The notes: generated from the letters alone by a model not told the origin. A stretch of DNA of 64,000 nt from Corynebacterium jeikeium (GCA_003955985.1 CP033784.1:186001-250000); one strand, 5' to 3'. Positions 26,002 through 35,837 are shown, numbered from the stretch's first letter. Program-made: numbers and translations.

Positions 26002-26573
26002 TGCTCACCTCGGAAAGATCCACTTACGAAAAGGCGGGCGCACATCATTCCAGGTTGGATATCAAAGTTTTTGAGTGGCGCATGCCCCACCATTCCGAAT
26101 TGACAACCGTTATGTATGCCAGTCGATCTAGTAGATACAATTCGGCCGAAATTATCGCGATTTTGGAAGTCGAAACGATAATTGCAAATATTCGCAGGTG
26201 CGCTGTATGTGGCAGTTTCTTCGTTAATGTGAGTGCGCTGGCCATCAATGCGGTGGAAGATTTGTCCGCCGGGAACTGGGATGTTTACCCCTCCAAATTG
26301 GTAGTGGAATGCTGGAATCCATGCATATCCTGAAGCACTTCTCACGGCGGAAGTAGCTGTCGATGTTTTGGGAACATAATCATATGATGCAGGGTTGTTG
26401 CTCTGTGCGCTGCCTCCAAAGACGGTTGTTCCCTGGTCGAGTAATGTGTCAGCGCTATGTGGGCTTGCGGAGGCTGTTCCTGGATGCATTGCGCAAAGAG
26501 ATGTGACGGTAGCGCTTACAGCTAGGATTAATGATGTGAATTTACGACGGGTTATGTGTCCCTTTTTAGTCAT
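25980..26573 (-). CDS. Secreted protein of unknown function in AT-rich island
   Basis: 197 residues. The signal peptide has a basic start KKGHITRRK (a possible Tat-like Arg-Arg), a hydrophobic core LILAVSATVTSLCAM and cleavage near ASA at about residue 36. The mature part has three cysteines (ICNYRFDF, HNGCQFGMVG and near the end GEQCHH) plus MMCARLFVSGSF. No enzyme motif was recognised. The gene is AT-rich and precedes an overlapping small two-helix membrane protein. Secreted effector plus membrane partner is a pattern shared with bacteriocin/immunity pairs, but nothing in the sequence proves it. Confidence 0.65.
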   Translation of the reverse strand: MTKKGHITRRKFTSLILAVSATVTSLCAMHPGTASASPHSADTLLDQGTTVFGGSAQSNNPASYDYVPKTSTATSAVRSASGYAWIPAFHYQFGGVNIPVPGGQIFHRIDGQRTHINEETATYSAPANICNYRFDFQNRDNFGRIVSTRSTGIHNGCQFGMVGHAPLKNFDIQPGMMCARLFVSGSFRGEQCHHIYR

Positions 26574-26772
26574 TATTGAGTGTCCTCAAATATGTTTGAT
26601 AGGCCGACATGGGAAAACTATAACAAAATAATTAATGTCCTATGGGGGTTAATGACGTTATTTTGGTAACCGTCTAATCTGGGGGTAGCCGATAGTCAAT
26701 ATGTAAGATTGTATGAACTTTAATTGGATGAAGGGATTGTCGCATTTCTTCTAGTCGGCTCGCTAATCTGTA

Positions 26773-27732
26773 ATGGTGGCCAATTTAAAGCAAGTGATAA
26801 CCATCAACTGTTCAACGCTCCTACCTCCCACCGGCCGCTACGCCCCTTCGCCGACCGGTCGGCTGCACCTGGGAAACCTGCGCACCGCAGTTCTCGCCTG
26901 GGCGCACGCCCGCGCGCAGGGTGGCCGCTTCATCGTGCGTATCGAAGATATCGACCGCCAGCGCTCCCGCCCCGAGTATGAGGTGCAGCAGCTCGCCGAT
27001 CTCGAGGCCATCGGCATCGACTGGGATGGCGCCCCGGTCCGCCAGTCAGAACGCTCTGACCTGTATGAATCCGCGCTCGCCGACCTCACGCAACGCGGCC
27101 TGACCTATCCCTGCTTCTGCACGCGCCGCGAAATCCTCGCCGCCTCCTCCGCGCCGCATGGCGTGCCAGGTCAGTATCCCGGCACGTGCCGTTCGCTTGA
27201 CGACGAGCACCTCGCCGCGAAGAAAGCCGAATTTGCGGCGGCGGGGAGAAGACCGTCGATACGCCTGAAATCGCAGGTGACTGAGGGGACCGCGACCGAT
27301 GAACTGTATGGCGAGATTGCCGCTCCGATCGATGACTTTGTCCTTCAGCGTGCCGATGGCATGTGGGCCTACAACCTCGCGGTCGTCGTCGATGATGCCG
27401 AGCAGGGTATCACTGAAGTCGTGCGTGGTGATGACCTGATGTCCTCCGCCCCGCGCCAGACGTACTTGGCTGGTCTTTTGGGGTATGCGGCGCCTTCGTT
27501 CGTGCACGTGCCACTGGTGGTGAACTCTAAGGGGCGCCGATTGTCCAAGCGGGATGGCGACGTGACTCTCGGCGAGGTGTCCGTGGAGGCGGCGCAGCGG
27601 TGGATTTTGGATTCGCTGAGTGGCGGTAACGGTAGTGATGGTGGCGGGGGCGTAGAGCTCGACTCCATCGCTGACCTCCCGGAAGCCCTGCGTGCGGGTC
27701 TGGAAATTCCTCGCGAACAGGTGATTTTCTAG
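26773..27732 (+). CDS. gluQ: Glutamyl-queuosine tRNA(Asp) synthetase
   Basis: 319 residues, a class I aminoacyl-tRNA synthetase catalytic domain without an anticodon-binding domain, the hallmark of GluQRS. HIGH-type motif in YAPSPTGRLHLGNLRTA, IEDIDRQRSRPEY, zinc-site candidate CFC with later Cys (TCRSLDD), and KMSKS-like SKGRRLSKRDG. It attaches glutamate to queuosine 34 of tRNA-Asp, so its presence implies that queuosine is made or salvaged. The ATG at 26773 gives a 19-residue N-terminal lead; the GTG at 26794 is an alternative. The 5' end abuts the AT-rich island. Confidence 0.93.
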   Translation: MVANLKQVITINCSTLLPPTGRYAPSPTGRLHLGNLRTAVLAWAHARAQGGRFIVRIEDIDRQRSRPEYEVQQLADLEAIGIDWDGAPVRQSERSDLYESALADLTQRGLTYPCFCTRREILAASSAPHGVPGQYPGTCRSLDDEHLAAKKAEFAAAGRRPSIRLKSQVTEGTATDELYGEIAAPIDDFVLQRADGMWAYNLAVVVDDAEQGITEVVRGDDLMSSAPRQTYLAGLLGYAAPSFVHVPLVVNSKGRRLSKRDGDVTLGEVSVEAAQRWILDSLSGGNGSDGGGGVELDSIADLPEALRAGLEIPREQVIF

Positions 27733-27756
27733 GGGCCGCTTCGTTACCCTCGGGAC

Positions 27757-28209
27757 ATGCCTACTCTTCTAGTCGTCCACCATTCCCCGACCCCGCTCCT
27801 GCAGGAGGTCTTAAGTCACGCGCTCGAGGGCGCCAACGATCCCGCGCTAGAGGGCGTGGATGTCAAGGTTGTCGAGGCTCTCGACGCCACCATCGATGAC
27901 CTGACCAGCACTGACGCTATCCTGCTCGGCACCTCCGCCAACTTTGGATACATCTCCGGCGCGCTCAAGCACTTCTTCGACACCACCTTCCGGGAGGCGC
28001 AGGAAGTTACCAAGGGGCTGCCATTTTCCTACTGGATCCGCGGCGGCTTCGACACCACCGGGGCGGAAAACGCCATGAAAACCATCACGACCGGCTACAA
28101 GTGGGAGCTTGCGGCCGAGCCCGTCGTGTTTGTCGGTTCGCTTGACGACGACATCTCCGACCGCCTGGTAAATCTCGGTGGCACCATGGCTGCCCAAATT
28201 TTGGGCTGA
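27757..28209 (+). CDS. Flavodoxin-like NAD(P)H-dependent reductase family protein
   Basis: 150 residues. Flavodoxin fold: LLVVHHSPTPLLQEVL at the N-terminus is the FMN phosphate loop, then AILLGTSANFGYISGALKHFFDTTF which contacts the isoalloxazine ring. It ends with the VVFVGSLDDDISDRLVNLGG strand-helix. Function is not predictable beyond FMN binding. 24 bp separate it from gluQ, so they may share a transcript. One dispersed 11-mer encodes Leu-Asp-Asp here. Confidence 0.8.
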   Translation: MPTLLVVHHSPTPLLQEVLSHALEGANDPALEGVDVKVVEALDATIDDLTSTDAILLGTSANFGYISGALKHFFDTTFREAQEVTKGLPFSYWIRGGFDTTGAENAMKTITTGYKWELAAEPVVFVGSLDDDISDRLVNLGGTMAAQILG

Positions 28210-28247
28210 TTGAAGATTTAGTGTCGAGGCCGTGAAATAATGGCCGG

Positions 28248-29516
28248 GTGAATGATTCAGGGGCACAAGGGTCGCAAGTGACGTCGTCAAGCGAGAAAAA
28301 CCGCAAGCCCATGATGAGTCTGCTGGGGCCTGCTTTTGTGGCAGCGATTGCCTACGTGGACCCCGGAAATGTGGCTGCGAACCTGTCCGCGGGCGCGAGC
28401 TACGGGTATCTGCTGCTGTGGGTGTTGGTGGTGTCCAACCTCATGGCGATGGTTGTGCAGTACCTGTCGGCGAAGTACGGCCTGGTGACGGGGCGGTCGC
28501 TGACCGAAGGTGTCGCCGACCGCTTCGGTTCGAACCGGCCGGGGCGGCTGGCGTACTGGGTGCAGGCCGAGATTGTGGCGGCAGCGACGGATGTGGCGGA
28601 AATTATTGGTGGCGCCACGGCGCTGTACCTGCTCTTTGGGACGCCGATGCTGCTTGGCGGTGTCATTGTTGGCGTGGTCTCGCTGGGGCTGTTGTTGCTT
28701 CAGGGTGGGCGTTCGCAACGCACTTTTGAGGGCGTGATTGTGGCGTTCCTGCTGGTCATTACGGTGGGGTTCCTGGCCGGGCTGTTTGTCACGGGCCTGA
28801 GTCTCGGGGAGATGGCCAGCGGAATTCTGCCGCGCTTCCAAGGCGCGCACACCGTGGTGCTGGCGGCATCCATGCTGGGTGCGACCGTGATGCCGCATGC
28901 GGTCTACCTGCACTCCGGGCTGGTGCGCGACCGCGAGTACAAGGTGGAAGATGACTCCTCGCTGCGCCAGCACCTGCGGGCCACGCGTATCGATGTCTTC
29001 GGTGCGCTCGTGCTGGCCGGGTCGGTGAATATCGGCATGCTGTGTCTTGCGGCCGAAGCGCTCCCGGGGGTGGAGGGGACTGACTCTATCGAAGGCGCCC
29101 ACGCCGCTGTGACCAGCGCACTTGGTCCCGTGGTGGGCATACTTTTCGGCGTTGGGCTGTTGGCCTCCGGGCTGGCGTCGTCCTCTGTCGGCTGCTACGC
29201 CGGCGACCTGATTATGCGTGACCTGTTGAAAGTGCACGTGCCGATGCTGGTGCGCCGCATAGTCACCATCATTCCGGCGCTGCTCATTATCGCCAGCGGC
29301 GTGGAGCCGACCTGGGCGCTGGTGCTCAGCCAGGTGGTGCTGTCGATTGGTATCCCGTTTGCGCTGGTCCCGCTGGTGCGCATGACCTCCTCGCGTGCCG
29401 AGATGGGCATCTGGGCCAACACCCCACTACTGCGCCGGGTCGCGTGGGTTATCTGCGGGCTCATCATCGCGCTCAACGTGGCGCTGGTGGTCCTGGTGCT
29501 GACGGGGAAGGGGTAG
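28248..29516 (+). CDS. mntH: Nramp-type divalent metal (Mn2+/Fe2+) transporter
   Basis: 422 residues from a GTG at 28248. Eleven or so helices with the Nramp metal-site motifs: DPGN in AYVDPGNVAANLSAG (helix 1) and MPHAVYLHS (helix 6). It couples manganese or iron import to protons. The first 20 residues are a short hydrophilic lead containing a 11-mer motif read as Ser-Ser-Ser. No convincing MntR or DtxR box was seen immediately upstream. Confidence 0.92.
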   Translation: MNDSGAQGSQVTSSSEKNRKPMMSLLGPAFVAAIAYVDPGNVAANLSAGASYGYLLLWVLVVSNLMAMVVQYLSAKYGLVTGRSLTEGVADRFGSNRPGRLAYWVQAEIVAAATDVAEIIGGATALYLLFGTPMLLGGVIVGVVSLGLLLLQGGRSQRTFEGVIVAFLLVITVGFLAGLFVTGLSLGEMASGILPRFQGAHTVVLAASMLGATVMPHAVYLHSGLVRDREYKVEDDSSLRQHLRATRIDVFGALVLAGSVNIGMLCLAAEALPGVEGTDSIEGAHAAVTSALGPVVGILFGVGLLASGLASSSVGCYAGDLIMRDLLKVHVPMLVRRIVTIIPALLIIASGVEPTWALVLSQVVLSIGIPFALVPLVRMTSSRAEMGIWANTPLLRRVAWVICGLIIALNVALVVLVLTGKG

Positions 29517-29765
29517 TCAGCGGGCGAGGTGGAAGGCGGTAGCTTCCGGGGGTGGCGGGGTGGGGGGGCTTCGTCGTAAAGCGTGCGGGAGATGGTAGAC
29601 AAAGCTGTCTAGTTGGTGTTAGGGTGGGCGACACGATCACAAGATATCGACGAGAAATGGCCTTTGACAGCGTCGATAGGCAACCGCCCGATTCGCGGAC
29701 CCGGTGCCCCAAAGGAAGATCAGCCCCACAGACCGCCTGCGGGGAAGAGCGAATAGGAGCGCCAA

Positions 29766-30119
29766 ATGCACACCACAATAAGCGACGTCCACATCATCCA
29801 CCTCAGCCGTCACACCGCTGACCTTCTCGTCGACGGCCGACCCGTCGCCATCCGACTGCAAGAAGTCGACATCGACCCCCACTCCCGGAATCTCGTCCAA
29901 CTACCCGTCGACCCCGCCTTCTACGCCACCCTCCGCGGCCAACAACGCGCCGACTACCTCAGCGCCCACGTCCGCGACGGCGTGCGCTACGGTCGCATCC
30001 TCTGGCACGAGCTTGACGACGGTCGCCACTTCCTCACCATCCCCACCATCGGCGGCTACCACGTGCACCAGGTCTTTGAGGTCCGCCGCAGCCGCGAAGG
30101 AGTGTGGAGCCGGCACTGA
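29766..30119 (+). CDS. Hypothetical protein, 117 residues
   Basis: A soluble protein with alternating strands (HIIHLSRHTADLLVDGRPVAIRL) and a C-terminal TIPTIGGYHVHQVFEVRRSR. The ribosome site ATAGGAG precedes the ATG, and C-ending codons dominate as in amn downstream (80 bp away). I do not recognise a family. It contains both dispersed motifs: GCTTKACGACG at 30011 and CACTCCCG near 29879. Confidence 0.65.
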   Translation: MHTTISDVHIIHLSRHTADLLVDGRPVAIRLQEVDIDPHSRNLVQLPVDPAFYATLRGQQRADYLSAHVRDGVRYGRILWHELDDGRHFLTIPTIGGYHVHQVFEVRRSREGVWSRH

Positions 30120-30199
30120 GCTGCTGGTTTCGTGCGCGTGCCTGGCGTGATGAGCGCGGCGCGGATGCGAGCGGGAAACTCTCCGCCTAGCCTTGGGAT

Positions 30200-31720
30200 A
30201 TGCAGGTACGAGACTCCGCAACACCCCCGTTCTGGCCCACCGAAGGCGAAGGCGACTTCTACACCGACGCCGCCGCAGCCGTCGACCGGCTCACCGAAAT
30301 CCACCGGGCAGGGATGGCCTACTTAGTCGAGCAGTACACCGCCGCCACTAACGGAAATTCCGGGAGTGGGCCGGTGCGCGCCTACTACCCCGAACTACGC
30401 TTCACCGTCCCGGCCGGCAGCGCCGTCGAGGATGTCGACCCCTCCCTGTCACACGGCTTCGTCGACCGTCCGGGAGTGTATGCCACCACCATCACCCGCC
30501 CGGTGATGTTCCGCACCTACCTCATCGAGCAAATTACCGACCTGCTCGCCAACCACGGCGGCGAAGTCGAGGTGCGCGTCTCCGACCAGCCCATCCCACT
30601 CCGGATGTGCCGCGGATTCGACGCGGCCGCCGAGGAAGCGGCGGGGAGGGAAGGGGCGTCGGCAAGCATGCTGGCGGCAGTGGAGAAGACGTTTACCCCC
30701 ATCGACTCCGCCAGCATCGACGACACCATCGCCGACGGCGAAGCCGACTACCTGGGCCTGCTTATCAAACCCTTGAGCCTCTTTACCGCCCAGCGCATCG
30801 ACCTCGCCCTCCAGCGCCTCGAACACTACACCGGGTCGCACGCCGCAAACATCCAGCGCTTCGTGCTATTTACCAACTACCAGCTGCACACGGACGTGTT
30901 CCTCGAATACGCCGCCACCCTCACTCCCGGAAATCCGCACGGGTACACGGCGCTGGCGTGCCCGGGTGGGCAGCGCTACGACATCGGCGCCATCCCCACT
31001 CCCGGAGTTTGCCGTCAGCACGCGCACGCCTCGCAGATGCCGGCGTACCACTTGCTCCGCGACGACCAATGCGGCATCACCATCATCGACATCGGCGTCG
31101 GCCCCTCGAACGCCAAAACCATCACCGACTGCCTCGCCGTCACGCGACCGCACTGCTGGATGATGGTCGGACACTGCGCCGGCCTCGACGGCCGCATGCG
31201 CATCGGCGACATGATTCTCGCCAACGGTTACGACCGCGCTGACGGAGTCCTCGATAACTACGTGCCCCTGGAAAAGCCCATCCCGCCGATTGCGGAAATT
31301 CAGCTCGCCGTCACCAACGCGCTCGCCCGCGTCTCCGGGCTTTCCGGCGACGAACTGAAAAAGCGCCTACGCACCGGCACCGTGCTGTCGACCTCCGACC
31401 GCAACTGGGAGTGGCGCTCCCAGACCGACCTCTACCGGGAGCTGCAGAAATCCACCGCCATCGGCGTCGAAATGGAATCCGCCACCATCGCCGCCAACGG
31501 CTACCGCTTCCGCGTGCCCTACGGGGCGCTGCTCAGCGTCTCCGACATGCCGCTGCATGACAAACCCAAACTCCCGAAATCCGCCCGCGAGTTCTACCAG
31601 TCCTCCAAGGAAGAGCACCTCATGGCCGCCGTGCGCGCGTGCGAGGACATGGCCGCCGCTCCCGACACCCTCCACTCCCGGAAGTTGCGTCGGCCGGTGG
31701 GAGAGGTTGCGTTCCGGTAG
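30200..31720 (+). CDS. amn: AMP nucleosidase
   Basis: 506 residues, close to the roughly 480-residue norm. Hydrolyses AMP to adenine and ribose 5-phosphate. The N-terminal domain includes PVRAYYPELRFTVP and RMCRGFDAA. The C-terminal nucleoside-phosphorylase-like domain has CGITIIDIGVGPSNAKTITDCLAVTRPHCWMMVGHCAGL, RIGDMILANGYDRADGVLDNYVP and the ribose-binding AIGVEMESATIAANGY segment. Codon use is strongly C-ending. The gene carries several copies of the CGGGAGTG motif in different frames. Confidence 0.93.
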   Translation: MQVRDSATPPFWPTEGEGDFYTDAAAAVDRLTEIHRAGMAYLVEQYTAATNGNSGSGPVRAYYPELRFTVPAGSAVEDVDPSLSHGFVDRPGVYATTITRPVMFRTYLIEQITDLLANHGGEVEVRVSDQPIPLRMCRGFDAAAEEAAGREGASASMLAAVEKTFTPIDSASIDDTIADGEADYLGLLIKPLSLFTAQRIDLALQRLEHYTGSHAANIQRFVLFTNYQLHTDVFLEYAATLTPGNPHGYTALACPGGQRYDIGAIPTPGVCRQHAHASQMPAYHLLRDDQCGITIIDIGVGPSNAKTITDCLAVTRPHCWMMVGHCAGLDGRMRIGDMILANGYDRADGVLDNYVPLEKPIPPIAEIQLAVTNALARVSGLSGDELKKRLRTGTVLSTSDRNWEWRSQTDLYRELQKSTAIGVEMESATIAANGYRFRVPYGALLSVSDMPLHDKPKLPKSAREFYQSSKEEHLMAAVRACEDMAAAPDTLHSRKLRRPVGEVAFR

Positions 31721-31840
31721 GGCACTTTCGGGAGTGCGTCGTCAAGCCCGTTTGTGCAGATTGTGCATGCTTTACGACGGCTGTGGACAACGCCAAAAAG
31801 CGATTGAAGCCGTCCCCTCCCGGACGCTAGCCTTAGCCCC
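31721..31840. repeat. Intergenic gap holding both dispersed motifs and an inverted 11-mer pair
   Basis: TTTCGGGAGTG (motif 2) is followed at once by CGTCGTCAAGC (31737-31747) and, 21 bases on, by GCTTTACGACG (31769-31779), the same motif inverted with one difference. The pair could fold into a hairpin between amn and the HNH gene. Confidence 0.75.
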
Positions 31841-33019
31841 ATGACGGCATTGGGACTGCTCAGCGCGCTGGCGACACGGGGGATTGACGTGCTCGCCGAC
31901 CTGCGCGCCGCACTCCCGGAAAAATCCACCGGGCACCGGGAGTTGGCAGCCAGCATCGGCTTCGACCCCTTCCGGCTCAAGCGCCTGCTGCGCTGTGCGG
32001 AGCGACTGTTCGGCACGGTCGAGAAGGATGTTGACGTCGAATCCCGCGACAAGGCCGTCGCGATCGCCCGGGAGCTGAAGCTGTCGCTGGACACGGTCAT
32101 GCAGATCGACAAGCGCTCCGGGCAGCTCAACAACGTCGAAATCCGGGAGTACTACCGCCTGGACTTCACCCGCGCCGCCGCGGCCTACGACTTCGAGGGC
32201 CTCGACACCTACATGCGCACCAAGGTCAAGGAGCTCAACCGCACCGACGAGCCGCCGCAGCACCTGCGCGCCCACGTCTCCCGGAATCCGGACATCCGCG
32301 GGATGAAGCATCTGCAGGTCACCGGTCCGGCGAACATGATTGACGACCTGGTCGCGCCGCTGACCGTGCGCGCAGCTGAAATCGCCAAAGCGCACGAGGA
32401 TTACACCCGGGATCGGTGTGTCGGTCAGGCGCTGGCAGAACGCCTGGCACACGGGTCGGAGGGGCCGCTTGACGACGTCGACAAGCTCCGTTACCAGCCC
32501 GCGCTCATCGTAACCGCGCAAGACATCGTGGAGTACAGTCCGCGGTTTGCGGCGACCTCCAACGGCTCCGTCCTCACTCCCGGACAATTCGTCGAGGCAT
32601 TGCTCGCGGACACCGGCTGGGTGCTGGTCTACGACGAGCACAACACGCCGACCGACCTACTCCCGATACACAACCCGCGCCTGGCGACGGAGGAACAGCG
32701 CATCGCGATGATCCTCGACAACCCCATCTGCGCGTGGCCCGGGTGCCCGCGCCCCGCCCACGCCGGGCAGGCCCATCACCTGGTCGCCAGGAAAAACGGC
32801 GGCGCCACGACTATGGAAAACATGGTCATGACCTGCAAAGAACATAACGCCGCCAACGATGACGACAGGCAAGGCCTCAACGGGCACCTCGAGCGTGACG
32901 ACGGCTCCGGCGCGGTCTACCGCCACCCGCCGTCTCTGCACGCGCCGCCCGAATTCAACCTTGCCTTCCCGACAGCTCTCGCGGGGCGGGCCTACTCGGG
33001 CTACCGTCAGCGCGAATAG
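31841..33019 (+). CDS. HNH endonuclease domain protein (DUF222-like actinobacterial family)
   Basis: 392 residues. The helical N-terminal 250 residues resemble the DUF222 regions common in actinobacterial HNH proteins. The C-terminal nuclease has CAWPGCPRPAHAGQAHHLVARKNGGATTMENMVMTCKEHNAAND: a Cys2...Cys-x2-His zinc site around a beta-beta-alpha metal motif with AHHL as the catalytic His pair. These genes are often multicopy and of unknown role. The ATG at 31841 lacks a clear ribosome site. Confidence 0.82.
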   Translation: MTALGLLSALATRGIDVLADLRAALPEKSTGHRELAASIGFDPFRLKRLLRCAERLFGTVEKDVDVESRDKAVAIARELKLSLDTVMQIDKRSGQLNNVEIREYYRLDFTRAAAAYDFEGLDTYMRTKVKELNRTDEPPQHLRAHVSRNPDIRGMKHLQVTGPANMIDDLVAPLTVRAAEIAKAHEDYTRDRCVGQALAERLAHGSEGPLDDVDKLRYQPALIVTAQDIVEYSPRFAATSNGSVLTPGQFVEALLADTGWVLVYDEHNTPTDLLPIHNPRLATEEQRIAMILDNPICAWPGCPRPAHAGQAHHLVARKNGGATTMENMVMTCKEHNAANDDDRQGLNGHLERDDGSGAVYRHPPSLHAPPEFNLAFPTALAGRAYSGYRQRE

Positions 33020-33027
33020 CTTTACAG

Positions 33028-33048
33028 ATATACCCATAGGGGGTATAT
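33028..33048. promoter_or_regulatory. CsoR-like copper operator
   Basis: Palindrome ATATACCC-N5-GGGTATAT, 9 bp before the copZ start and just after the HNH gene. Its G/C-rich centre and AT arms match the general form of CsoR boxes, and a csoR gene closes the same operon. Confidence 0.75.
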
Positions 33049-33056
33049 ATTGGGGT

Positions 33057-33266
33057 ATGGCTAATCAAACTTTTACTGTTACTGGCATGACATGCGGACA
33101 CTGCGAGGCATCGGTGCGGGAGGAAGTCTCTGAACTCCCGGGAATCACTGATGTCCAGGTTGACCGCTCCCAGAATTTCCTTTCCGTGACCTCGGATGCA
33201 GACATTGACACCGCTGCCGTAATCGCAGCAGTGGATGAAGCTGGCTACAAGGCGGTCGCAAACTAA
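33057..33266 (+). CDS. copZ: Copper chaperone, heavy-metal-associated domain protein
   Basis: 69 residues, a single HMA fold with the Cu(I)-binding loop [11 protein letters not shown]. It delivers copper to CopA. First gene of the copper operon, 9 bp after the operator. The gap to copA is 20 bp. Confidence 0.9.
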   Translation: MANQTFTVTGMTCGHCEASVREEVSELPGITDVQVDRSQNFLSVTSDADIDTAAVIAAVDEAGYKAVAN

Positions 33267-33286
33267 ACCCCCAAAGAGGAAAGCGG

Positions 33287-35497
33287 ATGTCTGAGCAGCA
33301 ACTTCTCACCCTTGATATCCCCGTCGGCGGGATGACGTGTGCGTCGTGCGCAAACCGTATCCAACGCAAGCTGAACAAACTTGATGGCGTTAACGCGAGC
33401 GTGAACTATGCGACCGAGAAGGCGCATGTGGAGGCGCCGGCGGACATCAACCCGCAGCAACTGATCGACACAATCGTGGCAGCGGGGTACACCGCTGAGC
33501 TTCCGCAGGAGGAGCCCGAACAGGAACCGGGTGCTGCTCCCGAAGGGAAAGACCGGGAGCTGGAGGACCTGCGCAACCGAGTCATCGGCGCTGTCATCCT
33601 CACTGCTCCCGTCATCGCAATGTCGATGATTCCTGCCCTCCAGTTCACTAATTGGCAGTGGCTGTGTCTCACGCTCTCGGCGCCGGTCTTTGTGTGGGCC
33701 GGCTGGCCGTTCCACCGCGCGACACTGAAGAATCTGCGTCATGGCGAGGTCACCATGGACACGCTGATCACTATGGGGACGACCGCTTCGTTCCTCTGGA
33801 GTGTGTGGGCGTTGTTCTTCGGGCGTGCCGGGCTGCCGGGGCTCAAGCACGAGTTCCACTTCACGGTCACTCCTGGTGATGCCGATATGAACATCTACCT
33901 CGAGGCGATGGCCGGCATCATCATGTTTGTGCTGATTGGTCGTTACTTCGAGAAGCGCTCCAAGCGCAACGCCGGTCAGGCACTCCGGGAGTTGATGAAG
34001 CTTGGCGCCAAGGATGTCTCCGTTCTCGAAAGTTCGGGAGTGGAGAAGCGGCTGCCCGTGGAACAGCTCCGTCCGGGAGTGGTGTTCGTCGTTAGGCCTG
34101 GTGAGAAGATCGCGACGGACGGCGTTGTCGTGGAGGGCACGTCGGCGGTGGATGCGTCGATGCTGACCGGCGAGCCGATGCCTGTCGAGGTCGGCCCTGG
34201 CGATGAGGTGACGGGGGCGACGATTAACACGTCCGGGCGGCTGCTTGTGCGGGCGACGCGCGTGGGCTCGGAGACGCAGTTGGCGCAGATGGCAGCGATG
34301 GTCGAGGCGGCGCAGACGGGCAAGGCACCGGTGCAGCGGCTGGCGGATCGGGTTTCGGGAGTGTTCGTGCCCGCCGTCATCGCGATCGCCGCGGTCACGC
34401 TCGGTGCGTGGTTGCTCACGGGGCACGGCGCGAGTGAGGCGGTCACGGCCGCGGTCGCCGTGCTCATCATCGCGTGCCCGTGTGCGCTTGGCTTAGCGAC
34501 GCCCACAGCGCTCCTGGTCGGCACGAGTGAAGGTGCCAAGGCGGGTGTGTTGCTGCGCGGCCCGGAGGTGCTGGAGTCGGCGCGGAAGGTCGACACGGTT
34601 GTGCTGGATAAGACCGGCACGGTGACTACGGGTGTGATGGAGTTGACGGAGGTTCCTCCCACTCCCGAAAATCTGGTGCCGCTTGCCGCTTCGGTGGAGG
34701 CGGCGTCGCATCACCCGATTGCGCAGGCTATTGTGCGTGCGGCGGATCCGGATTCTCTACTCCCGGTTTCGGATTTCCGGGATATTCCGGGAGTGGGGGT
34801 TGAAGGCACCGTGGGTGGCCACCGCATCGAGGTCGGTCGCTCCGGGGAAAATTCCGGGAGTGGGGGGACGGTGGTTGCGGTGCGCCGCGACGGCGAGCTC
34901 CTGGGCACGTTGGAGGTGTCGGATTCGGTGAAGCCGACGTCGGCGGCTGCGGTCGCGAAATTCCGGGAGTGGGGGGTGCGGCCGATTCTGCTGACCGGCG
35001 ACGCCGCCGGCCCGGCGTTTCGGGTCGCAGATGAGGTCGGTATTGCTCGCGAGGATGTGATTTCGGGAGTGATGCCGGAGGATAAGGTCGCGACGATTGA
35101 GAAGTTGCAGGCTGGCGGCGCGTGTGTGGCGATGGTCGGCGATGGCATCAATGATGCTGCGGCTCTTGCGCAGGCGGATTTGGGCATGGCGATGGGCACG
35201 GGCACCGATGTGGCGATGGAGGCTGCGGATATCACGCTGGTGCGTGGTGATCTGTTGGCGGCTGCGGATGCGCTGCGGTTGTCACGCCGGACGCTCCGCA
35301 CGATTCGTTCGAATCTTTTTTGGGCGTTTTTCTACAACGTTTTGGCAATTCCTGTCGCCGCGCTGGGGTTGTTGAATCCGATGTTGGCTGGCGCTGCGAT
35401 GGCGTTTTCGTCGGTTTTTGTGGTCGGCAACAGTCTGCGTCTGCGCGGTTTTTCTCCGAGTCAACCAGCTATTCAAAAAGGAGTAACTCATGAGTGA
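33287..35497 (+). CDS. copA: Copper-translocating P1B-type ATPase
   Basis: 736 residues. One N-terminal HMA domain ([16 protein letters not shown]), eight helices, the actuator motif [12 protein letters not shown], the transmembrane copper site CPC in [13 protein letters not shown], phosphorylation motif DKTGTVTTG, the HP motif ([11 protein letters not shown]) and hinge [10 protein letters not shown]. Exports Cu(I). Upstream ribosome site AAAGAGGAAAG. The open frame overlaps csoR by 8 bp. Seven or more CGGGAGTG motifs fall inside it, in at least three frames. Confidence 0.95.
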   Translation: MSEQQLLTLDIPVGGMTCASCANRIQRKLNKLDGVNASVNYATEKAHVEAPADINPQQLIDTIVAAGYTAELPQEEPEQEPGAAPEGKDRELEDLRNRVIGAVILTAPVIAMSMIPALQFTNWQWLCLTLSAPVFVWAGWPFHRATLKNLRHGEVTMDTLITMGTTASFLWSVWALFFGRAGLPGLKHEFHFTVTPGDADMNIYLEAMAGIIMFVLIGRYFEKRSKRNAGQALRELMKLGAKDVSVLESSGVEKRLPVEQLRPGVVFVVRPGEKIATDGVVVEGTSAVDASMLTGEPMPVEVGPGDEVTGATINTSGRLLVRATRVGSETQLAQMAAMVEAAQTGKAPVQRLADRVSGVFVPAVIAIAAVTLGAWLLTGHGASEAVTAAVAVLIIACPCALGLATPTALLVGTSEGAKAGVLLRGPEVLESARKVDTVVLDKTGTVTTGVMELTEVPPTPENLVPLAASVEAASHHPIAQAIVRAADPDSLLPVSDFRDIPGVGVEGTVGGHRIEVGRSGENSGSGGTVVAVRRDGELLGTLEVSDSVKPTSAAAVAKFREWGVRPILLTGDAAGPAFRVADEVGIAREDVISGVMPEDKVATIEKLQAGGACVAMVGDGINDAAALAQADLGMAMGTGTDVAMEAADITLVRGDLLAAADALRLSRRTLRTIRSNLFWAFFYNVLAIPVAALGLLNPMLAGAAMAFSSVFVVGNSLRLRGFSPSQPAIQKGVTHE

Positions 35498-35837
35498 GTC
35501 TTGTTGTTCGTCGCAATCGCATTCGCTTTACGACGATTCTTGCTGCCATGACACCACTGATCCCGGTTATCTCGCGGAGAAGCGGCGTTATGAATCCCGT
35601 ATCCGTCGCATTGAGGGGCAGGTTCGTGGCATTGGTCGGATGATTGAGAACGAAGAGTACTGTATCGATGTTTTGACCCAGATTTCGGCGGTGAATTCGG
35701 CGTTGAAGTCGTTGGCGTTAACTCTTCTGGATGCTCACCTCCATCACTGTGTGGTGCATGCGGCTGAGGGCGGCCCGGAGGAGTTGGACGCCAAGCTGGA
35801 GGAGGCCTCGGCGGCGATTGCTCGGCTGGCTAAGTAA
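35490..35837 (+). CDS. csoR: Copper-sensing repressor CsoR
   Basis: 115 residues. The four-helix CsoR/RcnR fold begins [27 protein letters not shown]. The Cu(I) ligands are visible: Cys in [10 protein letters not shown], and His and Cys in [13 protein letters not shown]. The first 25 residues form a Cys/His-rich extension ([13 protein letters not shown]) that may add metal binding and carries an 11-mer motif (Ser-Leu-Tyr-Asp). It presumably represses the operon through the palindrome before copZ. Confidence 0.92.
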   Translation: MSESCCSSQSHSLYDDSCCHDTTDPGYLAEKRRYESRIRRIEGQVRGIGRMIENEEYCIDVLTQISAVNSALKSLALTLLDAHLHHCVVHAAEGGPEELDAKLEEASAAIARLAK

